DNA of 64,000 nt. It comes from Paracoccus aerodenitrificans (GTDB lineage: Bacteria; Pseudomonadota; Alphaproteobacteria; Rhodobacterales; Rhodobacteraceae). Below, piece by piece: positions 17,108 through 26,842 of the stretch. The notes under the pieces were generated by a model that worked only from the letters and a program-made list of their open reading frames with translations, made no database searches and was not told where the DNA came from. Each line of letters begins with the position of its first letter. The first letter of the stretch is position 1. The DNA is taken from NCBI RefSeq assembly GCF_027913215.1, contig NZ_CP115784.1, positions 682,001 through 746,000 on the forward strand. The letters are read 5' to 3'. Position numbers and translations under genes: made by a program.

Positions 17108-18886
17108 ATGGCTGACTCCGAGCGCGAATTCCGCATCCGTCCCGGCAAGCCCGGCTCCACCCGCGCACCCCGCGCAAAGAGCTTTATCAACCAGGTGCTA
17201 CGCGCCGCGCAGAAGGCGGGGCATGTCTCGCCGTCGCGATCCGGCGCCGGTCCCGTCCGCAGCCGGGGCGGCGCCAGCTTCGGGCGCGGGCGCAATCGCT
17301 TCGGGCGGTCCCGGATCTTCGCTCCGTCCCGCCGCGTGGTGGTGGCCGCGCGGATCGCCCGGCACAAGGGCCGCGCCTATCGTTCGGCGCCGCTGACCCG
17401 GCATCTGTCCTATCTCAAGCGCGAGGGCGTCAGCCGGGAAGGAGAGAAGGGCCTGGCCTTTGACGCCGACTCGGACCGCGCCGATGATCTGGGGTTTGCC
17501 GGGCGCTGCGAGGATGACCGACATCATTTTCGCTTCATTGTTTCACCCGAAGACGCTGTTGAGATGGCGGACCTCAAGGGCTTCACCCGCGATCTCGTCC
17601 GGCAGATGGAGGCCGATCTCGGCACCAAGCTCGACTGGGTGGCTGTCGATCACTGGAACACCGACAACCCGCATGTGCATCTGCTGGTCCGGGGCGTCGA
17701 TGATCGCGGCGGCGATCTGGTGATCTCGCGCGATTATATCAGTTCCGGCCTGCGCTCACGCGCCGAGGATCTGGTCTCGCTGGAACTCGGCCCGAAGCCC
17801 GAGCATGAGATCCGCAATGCGCTGGAACGGGAGGTGACGGCGGATCGCTGGACGCGGATTGATCGCGAGATCCAATACCGTGCCGACGATCTCGGCCTGA
17901 TCGACCTGCGCCCCGAGGCGAAGGGGCCGAATGATCCCGCGTTGCGGCGGCTGATGATCGGTCGTTTGCAGCATCTGCGAAAGATGGGATTGGCCACCGA
18001 AGGCGCGCCCGGCGAATGGATGGTCGGGTTTGAGGCCGAGCAGACCCTGCGCGACCATGGGACGCGTGGCGATATCATCAAGACCATGCACCGGGCCTTC
18101 GCCGCGCGGGGCGAGGGTCGTGGCGTGGCGGAGTTCGCAACCGACAGCGCTGATGCCGGATCACCGATCATTGGGCGGCTGGTCGAAAAGGGCCTGCACA
18201 ATGAGCTGACCGGCGAGGCCTATGCCGTGATCGACGGCACGGATGGCCGCGCCCATCATGTCCGGTTCCGAGGCATCGAGGCGTTCGACCACGCGCCGCC
18301 CGAGGGCGGGATCGTCGAGCTTCGTCGCTTCGGCGGCCCGGACGATCCGCGCCCGACGCTGGTGCTGGCCAACCGCTCGGATCTCGACCTGCAGACCCAG
18401 ATCACCGCGCCCGGCGCGACCTGGCTCGATCATCGGCTGGTCGAGAAGGACCGCTTGCCGCTCGCGATGGGCGGCTTTGGCCGGGAAGTGCGCGAGGCGA
18501 TGGAAGCGCGGGCCGATCATCTGGTCGATGAGGGGTTTGTACACCGGCAGGGCCAACGCCTCGTCTTGCAACGCGACCTTCTAGCCACCCTGCGTCGGCG
18601 CGAACTTGATGCCGTAGGCGAAAAGCTGGCCGGCGAGACCGGCCTGCCGCATCAGCCCGCGCAGGTGGGCGAGCATGTCAGCGGAACCTATCGGCGGCAG
18701 GTGACCCTGTCCTCGGGGCGCTATGCGATGATCGAGAGGATCGATCCGAATGGCGGTCCGGGCTTCCAGCTTGTGCCCTGGTCGCGCGAGATCGAAAAGA
18801 GGCTTGGAGAGCATGTATCGGGCATTGCGACGTCGGGCGGCGGCATCGACTGGAGTCTCGGGCGAAAGCGCGGGTTGGGGATATGA
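17108..18886 (+). CDS. DUF3363 / VirD2-type relaxase
   Basis: Nicks the origin of transfer and pilots the single strand in conjugation. The 592-residue protein has a basic N-terminal segment (residues 25-80), then YLKREGVSREGEKGLAF. The family signature DDRHHFRFIVSPED comes next, and the metal-binding histidines are in TDNPHVHLLVRG at about residues 182-193. The DUF3363 region occupies roughly residues 270-590. In this family the catalytic tyrosine is N-terminal to the histidine motif; candidates are Tyr97 and Tyr106, which I cannot tell apart here. The first coupling-protein codon lies about 160 bases downstream. Confidence 0.88.
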   Translation: MADSEREFRIRPGKPGSTRAPRAKSFINQVLRAAQKAGHVSPSRSGAGPVRSRGGASFGRGRNRFGRSRIFAPSRRVVVAARIARHKGRAYRSAPLTRHLSYLKREGVSREGEKGLAFDADSDRADDLGFAGRCEDDRHHFRFIVSPEDAVEMADLKGFTRDLVRQMEADLGTKLDWVAVDHWNTDNPHVHLLVRGVDDRGGDLVISRDYISSGLRSRAEDLVSLELGPKPEHEIRNALEREVTADRWTRIDREIQYRADDLGLIDLRPEAKGPNDPALRRLMIGRLQHLRKMGLATEGAPGEWMVGFEAEQTLRDHGTRGDIIKTMHRAFAARGEGRGVAEFATDSADAGSPIIGRLVEKGLHNELTGEAYAVIDGTDGRAHHVRFRGIEAFDHAPPEGGIVELRRFGGPDDPRPTLVLANRSDLDLQTQITAPGATWLDHRLVEKDRLPLAMGGFGREVREAMEARADHLVDEGFVHRQGQRLVLQRDLLATLRRRELDAVGEKLAGETGLPHQPAQVGEHVSGTYRRQVTLSSGRYAMIERIDPNGGPGFQLVPWSREIEKRLGEHVSGIATSGGGIDWSLGRKRGLGI

Positions 18887-19048
18887 ACGTCATATGGGCA
18901 TATTGTGCCTCGAAATTTGGTATCCGCGTTACGAGGGTGGAAATCGCCACGCAGCGCTCTATCCTTTCTGCACGCCATCGCCGCTGTCTCTACGATGCGC
19001 GTGGCATTTACGTTGCAAACCCCTTCGTGCGACCACTCATGCTCCTTC

Positions 19049-21025
19049 ATGACCGCTACGAAAATTCTCTGGGGCCAGATCCTCATCGTCTTCCTGATCG
19101 TGCTTTCTACTACCTGGGGCGCGACACAATGGGTCGCGTGGCGGTTGGGGTTTCAGGCGCAGCTTGGGGCGCCATGGTTCGATCTGATGGGTGTGCCGAT
19201 CTATCCGCCGCCTGCCTTTTTCTGGTGGTGGTACTTCTACGACGCCTATGCCCGTGCAATTTTCTGGGAAGGCGGTACCATCGCAGCTTCAGGCGGGTTT
19301 CTCTCCATCGCCGTTGCCATCACGCTTTCGGTGATGCGGGCGCGGGAGGCGGCGGATGTCGATACCTATGGCTCTGCGCGATGGGCAGCGCGCAAGGAGA
19401 TCGAAGAGGCCGGGTTGCTTGGTCCCGACGGTGTGGTTCTGGGTAGGCTCGACCGCGACTACCTGCGCCATGACGGGCCGGAGCACGTGCTTTGCTTTGC
19501 GCCGACACGATCCGGCAAGGGTGTCGGGCTGGTGGTGCCCTCGCTCTTGACCTGGCCTGACTCGGCCATCGTGCATGACATCAAGGGCGAGAACTGGGAG
19601 CTGACCGCCGGGTTCCGCGCGTGTCATGGGCGCGTCCTGCGCTTCGATCCGACCTCCATGTCCTCGGCGGCTTATAATCCGCTGTTGGAGGTCCGGCGCG
19701 GTGAATGGGAGGTGCGCGATGTTCAGAATGTCGCCGATGTGCTGGTCGACCCCGAAGGGTCGCTGGAAAAGCGCAATCACTGGGAGAAGACATCGCATTC
19801 GCTGCTGGTCGGCGCGATCCTGCATGTGCTCTATGCCGAGAAGGACAAGACGCTGGCCGGAGTCGCAGCCTTCCTGTCTGATCCGCGCCGTCCGATCGAG
19901 GCGACGTTGACGGCGATGATGACCACGCGCCATCTGGGCGAAGCCGGGCCGCATCCGGTCATCGCCTCAACGGCGCGGGAGCTTCTGAACAAGTCGGATA
20001 ATGAACGCTCTGGTGTGCTGTCGACTGCCATGTCCTTTCTGGGCCTCTATCGCGATCCAGTTGTTGCCCATGTCACCCGTCGCTGTGATTGGCGTATCGT
20101 AGACCTGATCGCGGATGACAGGCCTGCGACGCTATATCTGGTCGTGCCGCCCTCGGATATTTCGCGCACCAAGCCGCTGATCCGGCTGGTGCTGAACCAG
20201 ATCGGTCGCCGGTTGACCGAGGATTTGCATGCCAAAGATCGCAGGCACCGCGTGCTGATGATGCTGGATGAATTCCCGGCGCTCGGGCGGCTGGATTTTT
20301 TCGAAAGTGCGCTGGCCTTCATGGCCGGCTACGGAATCAAGTCCTTCCTGATCGCGCAATCGCTCAACCAGATCGAGAAGGCCTATGGCCAGAACAATTC
20401 GATCCTCGACAATTGCCATGTCCGGGTGAGCTTCGCGACAAATGACGAGCGCACAGCGAAGCGGGTTTCGGACGCGCTCGGCACCGCAACCGAGATGAAG
20501 GCGATGCGCAACTATGCCGGCCACCGGTTAGCGCCATGGCTTGGGCATCTGATGGTCTCGCGCTCTGAAACCGCCCGTCAGTTGCTGACGCCCGGCGAGG
20601 TCATGCAATTGCCGCCCGATGACGAGATCGTCATGGTCGCGGGCACGGCGCCGATCCGGGCGAAAAAGGCGCGCTACTTCACCGACCCACGCCTGAACGA
20701 ACGCATCCTGCCGCCGCCCGACCAGTTGGAAACACCGGTTTCGCCGCAGAATGATGGCTGGTCGGCAATGCAGCCTCGACAGCTGGACGCGGCGCTGCAA
20801 GCCAAGGCGGATGACGAGGCCAATGCCGGCCTGCGCCGCGAACCGGAACTGCCGGAACATGTCGCCATAGCGCCTGAGGTGCCGCCGGAACCGTCGAAGG
20901 AATTCGAGATGATGCTAGATGAAGAGCCGGAAGATACGGCCCGCCAGCGACAGGTCCTGGGGCGGCAAATGGGGCAGGTCGCGCGGCAGGCGACACTAGA
21001 CCGCAATGATGGGATCGAGTTGTGA
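19049..21025 (+). CDS. traG: Conjugal transfer coupling protein TraG/VirD4
   Basis: Hexameric membrane ATPase that hands the relaxase-DNA complex to the secretion channel. From the ATG at 19049 it is 658 residues with two transmembrane helices (about residues 5-25 and 60-95). The Walker A motif is APTRSGKGVGLVV near residue 150 and Walker B is VLMMLDEFPALG near residue 400, with the VirD4-type KGENWELTAG between. An in-frame ATG at 18905 would add 48 residues with no family character, so I prefer 19049. The 162-base gap before it holds no recognised feature. Confidence 0.9.
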   Translation: MTATKILWGQILIVFLIVLSTTWGATQWVAWRLGFQAQLGAPWFDLMGVPIYPPPAFFWWWYFYDAYARAIFWEGGTIAASGGFLSIAVAITLSVMRAREAADVDTYGSARWAARKEIEEAGLLGPDGVVLGRLDRDYLRHDGPEHVLCFAPTRSGKGVGLVVPSLLTWPDSAIVHDIKGENWELTAGFRACHGRVLRFDPTSMSSAAYNPLLEVRRGEWEVRDVQNVADVLVDPEGSLEKRNHWEKTSHSLLVGAILHVLYAEKDKTLAGVAAFLSDPRRPIEATLTAMMTTRHLGEAGPHPVIASTARELLNKSDNERSGVLSTAMSFLGLYRDPVVAHVTRRCDWRIVDLIADDRPATLYLVVPPSDISRTKPLIRLVLNQIGRRLTEDLHAKDRRHRVLMMLDEFPALGRLDFFESALAFMAGYGIKSFLIAQSLNQIEKAYGQNNSILDNCHVRVSFATNDERTAKRVSDALGTATEMKAMRNYAGHRLAPWLGHLMVSRSETARQLLTPGEVMQLPPDDEIVMVAGTAPIRAKKARYFTDPRLNERILPPPDQLETPVSPQNDGWSAMQPRQLDAALQAKADDEANAGLRREPELPEHVAIAPEVPPEPSKEFEMMLDEEPEDTARQRQVLGRQMGQVARQATLDRNDGIEL

Positions 21026-21035
21026 GGTCCGAACC

Positions 21036-21443
21036 ATGCGCGACCGCCTGAACCTTTCGCTGCCCGTCGAGATGATCGCTCGGATCAACGATCTGGCGGA
21101 TCGCAAGCGATTGACCCGATCAGCGTTTGTAGAGGCTGCCGTCGACAGCTTTCTCTCGCCCGATCACGTCGACATGCAGGAAGCGGCGCTGACCCGCAGG
21201 CTTGACCGGCTGTCCAGGCAGGTCGCGCGGCTGGAACGGGATCAGCGCATTACAGCTGAGACCGTCGCGCTGTTTGTCCGCTTCTGGCTGACCATCACGC
21301 CACCGCTTCCCCCCGATGATCAAGCGGCGGCGCAGGCCAAGGGGCGGGAACGGTTCGAGGGATTTGTCGAGACGCTGGGGCGCCGCGTGCAGAAGAGCAG
21401 GAGCTTTCTGGACGAAATTCCCGAGGACCGGACAGCGTCGTGA
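21036..21443 (+). CDS. CopG-family ribbon-helix-helix regulator
   Basis: 135 residues from the ATG at 21036. The N-terminal DRLNLSLPVEMIARINDLAD and the following KRLTRSAFVEAAVDSFLS form the ribbon-helix-helix DNA-binding fold, followed by a coiled-coil helix (RLDRLSRQVARLERDQRI). This regulator is always found between traG and trbB in this backbone and may control transfer operon expression. The upstream in-frame start at 21006 lies inside traG and adds nothing conserved. A 216-base gap follows before trbB. Confidence 0.85.
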   Translation: MRDRLNLSLPVEMIARINDLADRKRLTRSAFVEAAVDSFLSPDHVDMQEAALTRRLDRLSRQVARLERDQRITAETVALFVRFWLTITPPLPPDDQAAAQAKGRERFEGFVETLGRRVQKSRSFLDEIPEDRTAS

Positions 21444-21659
21444 TTCCGTGCGAAGCGGTTCGGCAGGCTGCCAACCATCGCGAAGCTTGCGCCAAGCCCG
21501 AGGCGACTCGGATGAGAAACCCGCCTTTAGCTATCCCAATCTACGCCAGCACGCGCCCGCTACGAAATCCCTGTTGCTCACCCCTCAAATCCGGCTTTCT
21601 TAATCGACCCCGATCCAGGGCTGCTTGTTGGAGGCGCCCGGCGACGGAACGGGGGCGGT

Positions 21660-22658
21660 ATGCCGGATATCGATCAGCGACTGGAGGCGATCCAGCGAGG
21701 CGCGCGGATGCTCCGTACAGCGCTCGGGCCAGCGATTGCCCGTTTCCTGGAAGATCCGGCTGTCGTCGAGGTGATGCTCAACCCCGATGGGCGGCTCTGG
21801 ATCGACCGGCTCTCCGAAGGACTGTCCGACACGGGCGAGGTGCTGCGACCCGCCGATGGCGAACGCATCGTGCGGCTGGTGGCCCATCACATCGGCGCCG
21901 AGGTACACGCCGGTGCGCCGCGTGTTTCCGCCGAACTGCCCGAGACGGGAGAACGCTTCGAGGGGCTTTTGCCGCCGGTGGTCGCGGCCCCGGCCTTTGC
22001 GATCCGCAAGCCCGCCGTCGCGGTCTTCACTCTGGACGATTATGTCGATGCCAGGATTATGACGCGGATTCAGGCCGAGGCGCTGCGGGTCTATGTCGCC
22101 ACCCACGCCAATATCCTCGTTGCCGGCGGGACCTCCACGGGCAAGACCACGCTGACCAACGCATTGCTGGCCGAGGTCGCTAAAACCACCGAGCGCGTCG
22201 TCATCATCGAGGATACCCGTGAGCTGCAATGCGCGGCGCCGAACCTTGTGGCAATGCGCACCAAGGATGGCGTCGCGACGCTCTCCGATCTGGTCCGGTC
22301 ATCACTGCGATTGCGCCCCGACCGCATTCCGGTCGGCGAGGTGCGGGGCGCCGAGGCGCTGGACCTGCTGAAGGCCTGGGGCACCGGTCATCCGGGCGGT
22401 ATCGGCACCATCCATGCCAATTCGGGTATCGGCGCGCTCAGGCGCATGGAGCAGCTCATTCAGGAGGCTGTCGTTACCGTGCCGCGCGCCCTGATCGCCG
22501 AGACCATCGATCTGGTGGCGGTCCTTGCCGGGCGCGGTTCCGCCCGTCGCCTGGTCGAATTGGCCCGCGTCGAGGGTCTCGGCCCCGATGGCGATTACCG
22601 CATCAGCCCCGCCGAAACTTCTCTCACCACCACTCACGCAACTGGAGACCAGGAATGA
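21660..22658 (+). CDS. trbB: P-type conjugative transfer ATPase TrbB (VirB11-like)
   Basis: Cytoplasmic traffic ATPase that powers pilus assembly and switching of the type IV secretion channel. Of 332 residues, the N-terminal domain covers about 1-130. Walker A is [16 protein letters not shown] near residue 153. The Asp box follows in [14 protein letters not shown], Walker B in [17 protein letters not shown] and the His box in [15 protein letters not shown]. All nucleotide-binding motifs of the VirB11/PulE class are intact. Its stop overlaps the trbC start by ATGA. Confidence 0.93.
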   Translation: MPDIDQRLEAIQRGARMLRTALGPAIARFLEDPAVVEVMLNPDGRLWIDRLSEGLSDTGEVLRPADGERIVRLVAHHIGAEVHAGAPRVSAELPETGERFEGLLPPVVAAPAFAIRKPAVAVFTLDDYVDARIMTRIQAEALRVYVATHANILVAGGTSTGKTTLTNALLAEVAKTTERVVIIEDTRELQCAAPNLVAMRTKDGVATLSDLVRSSLRLRPDRIPVGEVRGAEALDLLKAWGTGHPGGIGTIHANSGIGALRRMEQLIQEAVVTVPRALIAETIDLVAVLAGRGSARRLVELARVEGLGPDGDYRISPAETSLTTTHATGDQE

Positions 22659-22987
22659 TCCGTTTCGCCTTGCGCTGTCATCAGCGCATCACCACCGCCA
22701 CCATATTTGCCGCGACCGGCCTGATGCTCGCTGCACCGGCCCATGCCGCCGGCTCCTCCATGCCCTGGGAGGCGCCGCTGCAGTCGATCCTGGAATCCAT
22801 CGAAGGGCCTGTCGCCAAGATCATCGCGGTGATCGTCATCATCATGACCGGCCTCGCGCTGGCTTTCGGCGATACCTCGGGCGGGTTTCGCCGTTTGATC
22901 CAGATCGTCTTCGGGCTCAGCATCGCCTTTGCCGCCAGCTCCTTCTTTCTCAGCTTCTTCAGCTTTGGCGGCGGGGCGCTCGTCTGA
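22655..22987 (+). CDS. trbC: TrbC, conjugative pilin precursor (VirB2-like)
   Basis: 110-residue precursor of the pilus subunit. A long signal peptide ends near APAHAAGSS (residues 28-36). The mature part has two transmembrane helices, KIIAVIVIIMTGLALAF and FGLSIAFAASSFFLSFF, joined by a short charged loop. This is the compact two-helix shape of TrbC/VirB2 pilins. The TraF peptidase at 15182 is expected to process and cyclise it. Start and stop overlap trbB and trbD by four and one bases. Confidence 0.88.
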   Translation: MIRFALRCHQRITTATIFAATGLMLAAPAHAAGSSMPWEAPLQSILESIEGPVAKIIAVIVIIMTGLALAFGDTSGGFRRLIQIVFGLSIAFAASSFFLSFFSFGGGALV

Positions 22988-23268
22988 TGGCGGGCGGCTT
23001 TGAACAGCTGGATTCAGTTGCCGGTTTTTCCGTTCCGGTTCACCGGGCGCTGACCGAGCATATCCTGCTCGGCGGGGCACCGCGCAGCATCGCGATCATG
23101 AACGGCACGCTGGCCGGCGCCGTGGGTCTCGGCCTGCGCCTCTGGCTGGTCGGCATCGCCATCTGGGCCATCGGCCATTTCCTGGCCGTCTGGGCGGCGA
23201 AGCGCGATCCGCAATTCGTCGAGGTCGGACGGCGGCATCTGCGCATCCCGGCGCATCTCACGGTCTGA
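22987..23268 (+). CDS. trbD: TrbD, conjugal transfer membrane protein (VirB3-like)
   Basis: 93 residues. The N-terminal VPVHRALTEHILLGGAPRSI is the conserved TrbD/VirB3 opening. A transmembrane region runs over about residues 40-72 (GTLAGAVGLGLRLWLVGIAI onward), and the tail RDPQFVEVGRRHLR matches VirB3-type proteins. It works with the TrbE ATPase in pilus assembly at the inner membrane. The start overlaps the trbC stop by one base. Confidence 0.88.
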   Translation: MAGGFEQLDSVAGFSVPVHRALTEHILLGGAPRSIAIMNGTLAGAVGLGLRLWLVGIAIWAIGHFLAVWAAKRDPQFVEVGRRHLRIPAHLTV

Positions 23269-23279
23269 GAGTCCCAACG

Positions 23280-25790
23280 ATGATGAACCTCTCTGAATAT
23301 CGCCGCAATGCCGCGCATCTCTCGGACTATCTGCCCTGGGCGGCACTGGTCGGGCAGGGCGTCGTGCTGAACAAGGATGGCAGCTTTCAGCGCAGCGCGA
23401 AGTTTCGCGGACCCGATCTGGATTCGGCAGTTGCGGCCGAACTGGTCGCGGTGGCCGGGCGGATCAACAACGCCTTTCGCCGCCTCGGCTCTGGCTGGGC
23501 GATCTTCGTCGAGGCTCAGCGGTCCGAGGCCGCAACCTACCCGGACAGCATGTTTCCCGATCCGGCATCTGCCTTGCTCGATGCCGAGCGCAAGGCTGGC
23601 TTCGAAGAGGTCGGTGCACATTATATATCGACCTATATCCTGACCTTCCTTTGGCTACCGCCCGCAGAGGATAGCGCGCGGGCCGAGACCTGGCTTTACG
23701 AGGGCCGCGAGCGGTCTGGCGTCGATCCGCAGGAGCTGTTGCGCGGCTTTGTCGATCGTACTGATCGGGTCTTGGCGCTTCTGGATGGCTTCATGCCGGA
23801 ATGCCGCTGGCTCGATGATGGTGAAACGCTGACCTATCTGCATTCGACGATATCGACGACGCAACAGCGCATCCGCGTGCCGGAAGTGCCGATGCACCTT
23901 GATGCATTGCTGGCCGATCAGCCCCTGACCGGCGGTCTGGAGCCGTGCCTTGGTGATCAGCATCTGCGCATCCTGACTTTGACTGGTTTTCCGGGTGCGA
24001 CCACGCCGGGCCTCCTGGACGAGATGAACCGGCTGGCCTTTCCCTATCGCTGGTCGACGCGTGCCATTCTGATGGACAAGACCGATGCGACCAGGCTGTT
24101 GACCAAAATACGCCGCCAATGGTTCGCCAAGCGCAAATCCATCGCGGCGATCCTGAAGGAGGTGATGACCAGCGAGCAATCGGCACTGGTCGATACCGAC
24201 GCGGCCAACAAGGCTGCCGATGCGGACCTAGCCCTGCAGGAACTGGGCGCAGATATGGCGGGGTTGGCCTATGTGACGGCGACGGTCACCGTCTGGGACA
24301 GGGATCCGCGCCTGGCCGATGAAAAGCTGCGGCTGGTCGAGAAGATCGTACATGGGCGTGATTTCACGGCCATGCCGGAAACGGTCAATGCCGTCGATGC
24401 CTGGCTTGGCAGCTTGCCGGGGCAGGTCTATGCCAATGTCCGCCAGCCACCGATCTCGACGCTGAACCTCGCCCATCTGATCCCGCTGTCAGCGGTCTGG
24501 GCCGGGCCGGAAAGGAACGATCATCTGGAGGGGCCGCCGCTGCTTTACGGAAAGACAGAGGGCGCGACGCCCTTCCGCCTGTCCCTCCATATTGGCGATG
24601 TCGGCCATACGCTGGTCGTCGGCCCGACCGGCGCGGGCAAGTCCGTGCTGCTCGCACTGATGGCGCTGCAGTTCCGGCGCTACGCGCGATCCCAGATCTT
24701 CGCCTTCGATTTTGGTGGGTCCATCCGTGCGGCTACGCTTGCCATGGGCGGCGACTGGCACGATCTGGGCGGTGGGCTGACGGTGGGTGAGGAAGGGGGC
24801 GTTTCCCTGCAGCCTCTGGCCCGGGTCAATGAGCCTGCCGAACGCTCATGGGCGGCGGATTGGATCGCGGCCATCCTTGTCCGCGAGGGCATCGCGATGA
24901 CGCCGGAGGTCAAGGAACATATCTGGACGGCGCTGAATTCGCTGGCATCCGCACCCGTCGCTGAGCGTACCATCACCGGGTTTGCGGTTTTGCTGCAGGC
25001 GAATGATCTGAAACAGGCGCTGCGACCCTATTGCGTCGGTGGCGCCTATGGCCGTCTGCTCGATGCGGAGGTCGAACATCTGGGATCTGCGTCGGTGCAG
25101 GCCTTCGAGATCGAGGGGCTTGTCGGCACCGGCGCCGCGCCAGCGGTGCTCGCCTATCTCTTCCATCGCATCGGTGACCGGCTGGACGGGCGGCCGACGC
25201 TGCTCATCATCGACGAGGGCTGGCTGGCGCTTGACGATGATGGTTTTGCGAGTCAACTCCGGGAATGGCTGAAGACGCTCAGGAAGAAGAACACCTCCGT
25301 CATCTTCGCCACACAGAGCCTCAGCGATATCGACGGCAGCGCCATCGCACCCGCTATCATCGAAAGCTGCCCGACGCGGCTTTTACTGCCGAACGAGCGG
25401 GCCATCGAGCCGCAAATCAGCGCCATCTACCGCCGCTTCGGCCTCAATGACCGTCAGATCGAGATCCTGGCCCGCGCGACACCCAAGCGCGATTATTACT
25501 GTCAGTCCCGGCGCGGCAATCGCCTGTTCGAACTGGGCCTCAGCGAAGTGGGTCTCGCGCTTTGCGCGGCCTCATCGAAGAGCGATCAGGCCGATATCGC
25601 CCGCATCTTTGCCGAACACGGGCGTGACGGTTTCCTTGCGGCCTGGCTGCGACATCGCGGGGTCGATTGGGCGCCTGGTCTCATTCCCGATCTGACCAAT
25701 CTCGCCGGAGACGCGACTGATGATGCCCGGTCCGATCGATCCGATCCTGAAGCCGCAACTATTCACCATGAAGAGGAGATCATGCCATGA
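23280..25790 (+). CDS. trbE: TrbE, conjugal transfer ATPase (VirB4-like)
   Basis: Largest ATPase of the secretion channel, 836 residues. The N-terminal CagE/TrbE/VirB4 domain occupies about residues 1-400, beginning LSEYRRNAAHLSDYLPWAAL. Walker A is VGPTGAGKSVLLALM near residue 446, Walker B is TLLIIDEGWLAL near residue 640, and FATQSLSDIDGSAI follows. The family length is normal and no interruption was seen. The adjacent second ATG (23283) is an equally good start. It overlaps trbJ by ATGA. Confidence 0.93.
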   Translation: MMNLSEYRRNAAHLSDYLPWAALVGQGVVLNKDGSFQRSAKFRGPDLDSAVAAELVAVAGRINNAFRRLGSGWAIFVEAQRSEAATYPDSMFPDPASALLDAERKAGFEEVGAHYISTYILTFLWLPPAEDSARAETWLYEGRERSGVDPQELLRGFVDRTDRVLALLDGFMPECRWLDDGETLTYLHSTISTTQQRIRVPEVPMHLDALLADQPLTGGLEPCLGDQHLRILTLTGFPGATTPGLLDEMNRLAFPYRWSTRAILMDKTDATRLLTKIRRQWFAKRKSIAAILKEVMTSEQSALVDTDAANKAADADLALQELGADMAGLAYVTATVTVWDRDPRLADEKLRLVEKIVHGRDFTAMPETVNAVDAWLGSLPGQVYANVRQPPISTLNLAHLIPLSAVWAGPERNDHLEGPPLLYGKTEGATPFRLSLHIGDVGHTLVVGPTGAGKSVLLALMALQFRRYARSQIFAFDFGGSIRAATLAMGGDWHDLGGGLTVGEEGGVSLQPLARVNEPAERSWAADWIAAILVREGIAMTPEVKEHIWTALNSLASAPVAERTITGFAVLLQANDLKQALRPYCVGGAYGRLLDAEVEHLGSASVQAFEIEGLVGTGAAPAVLAYLFHRIGDRLDGRPTLLIIDEGWLALDDDGFASQLREWLKTLRKKNTSVIFATQSLSDIDGSAIAPAIIESCPTRLLLPNERAIEPQISAIYRRFGLNDRQIEILARATPKRDYYCQSRRGNRLFELGLSEVGLALCAASSKSDQADIARIFAEHGRDGFLAAWLRHRGVDWAPGLIPDLTNLAGDATDDARSDRSDPEAATIHHEEEIMP

Positions 25791-26545
25791 CCCGTTTCCC
25801 CGCCCGCTTCGCCAGCGCCTCCATGCTGGCCTTCTCGCTTGCCGTCCCTGCGGCCCTGTCGCCGATCCTCACCGGTCCGGCCCATGCCTGGCGCATCGTC
25901 TACGACCCTTCCAACTACGCACAGAATGTCCTGACCGCCGCGCGGACACTGGAGCAGATCAACAATCAGATTCAGAGCCTCCAGAATGAGGCGCAGATGC
26001 TGATCAATCAGGCCCGCAACCTCGAAAGCCTGCCGCATTCCTCGTTGCAGCAGATCCAGCAGAACGTCCAGCGCACCCGTCAGCTTCTGGATCAGGCGCA
26101 ATCGATCGCTTTCGATGTCAACCAGATCGATCAGGCGTTTCAGCAGGACTATGGGGGCCTGTCCCTCTCGACCAGTGATGCGCAGCTTGTGGCGGATGCC
26201 CGGTCCCGCTGGGAAACCACAGTCGGCGGGCTGCAGGACGCCATGCGCGTGCAGGCAGGCGTTGTCGGCAATATCGACGCGAACCGTACCGAGATGTCGG
26301 CTCTGGTCGATGAGAGCCAGAATGCCGTCGGCGCGCTGCAGGCCACCCAGGCAGGCAATCAGCTTCTGGCGCTGCAATCGCAGCAGCTTTCCGACCTGAT
26401 CGCAGTCATGTCCGCCAATGGCCGCGCCGATGCGCTACTGGAGGCGGATCGCGCCACTGCGGCAGAACAGGGGCGCATTCAGCGCGAGCGTTTCCTGACG
26501 CCGGGCTCGGGATACCAGCCGGGCAGTGCCCGAATGTTCAACTAG
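25787..26545 (+). CDS. trbJ: TrbJ (VirB5-like) secretion-channel protein
   Basis: 252 residues with a signal peptide (hydrophobic residues 12-33, cleavage near GPAHAWR). A long coiled-coil-rich mature part follows (ARTLEQINNQIQSLQNEAQM and QIQQNVQRTRQLLDQAQSI). The family motif WRIVYDPSNYAQNVLTA follows cleavage. TrbJ is thought to be a minor pilus or periplasmic component. It sits between trbE (overlap) and the small trbK gene, as in related elements. Confidence 0.9.
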   Translation: MTRFPARFASASMLAFSLAVPAALSPILTGPAHAWRIVYDPSNYAQNVLTAARTLEQINNQIQSLQNEAQMLINQARNLESLPHSSLQQIQQNVQRTRQLLDQAQSIAFDVNQIDQAFQQDYGGLSLSTSDAQLVADARSRWETTVGGLQDAMRVQAGVVGNIDANRTEMSALVDESQNAVGALQATQAGNQLLALQSQQLSDLIAVMSANGRADALLEADRATAAEQGRIQRERFLTPGSGYQPGSARMFN

Positions 26546-26560
26546 GGCGGGCAGCGAAGG

Positions 26561-26842
26561 ATGCAGGGGAATGTGCCGATCCGGATCGCCGCCATCGTCT
26601 TCGTTGCGATTGCGATCACCGCGAGTTTGATCGACATGGCGCGCGATGAGGATCCAGCGCCGGTCAGCGCCGCGCCGGAAATGCGGCCCGCTGCAGATCC
26701 GCTGCGCGCCACGCTGCGGCGCTGCCAGCAATTGGGTGAGGAGGCCGGCGATGATGTGGACTGCCTTGCGGCCTGGGCACAATCGCGAGACCGGTTCCTC
26801 GGACGCAGCTCCGATCCTGCTCCGGTCAGGGCCGCTGACTGA
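26561..26842 (+). CDS. trbK: Putative entry exclusion protein TrbK-alt
   Basis: 93 residues with one N-terminal transmembrane helix (IAAIVFVAIAITASLIDMA) and a short periplasmic region containing two cysteines (LRRCQQLG and DDVDCLAAW). This arrangement is typical of the TrbK-alt family linked to entry exclusion. There is no lipobox cysteine, unlike RP4 TrbK. The position between trbJ and trbL is diagnostic, and it overlaps the trbL start by one base. Function is inferred from family and position. Confidence 0.8.
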   Translation: MQGNVPIRIAAIVFVAIAITASLIDMARDEDPAPVSAAPEMRPAADPLRATLRRCQQLGEEAGDDVDCLAAWAQSRDRFLGRSSDPAPVRAAD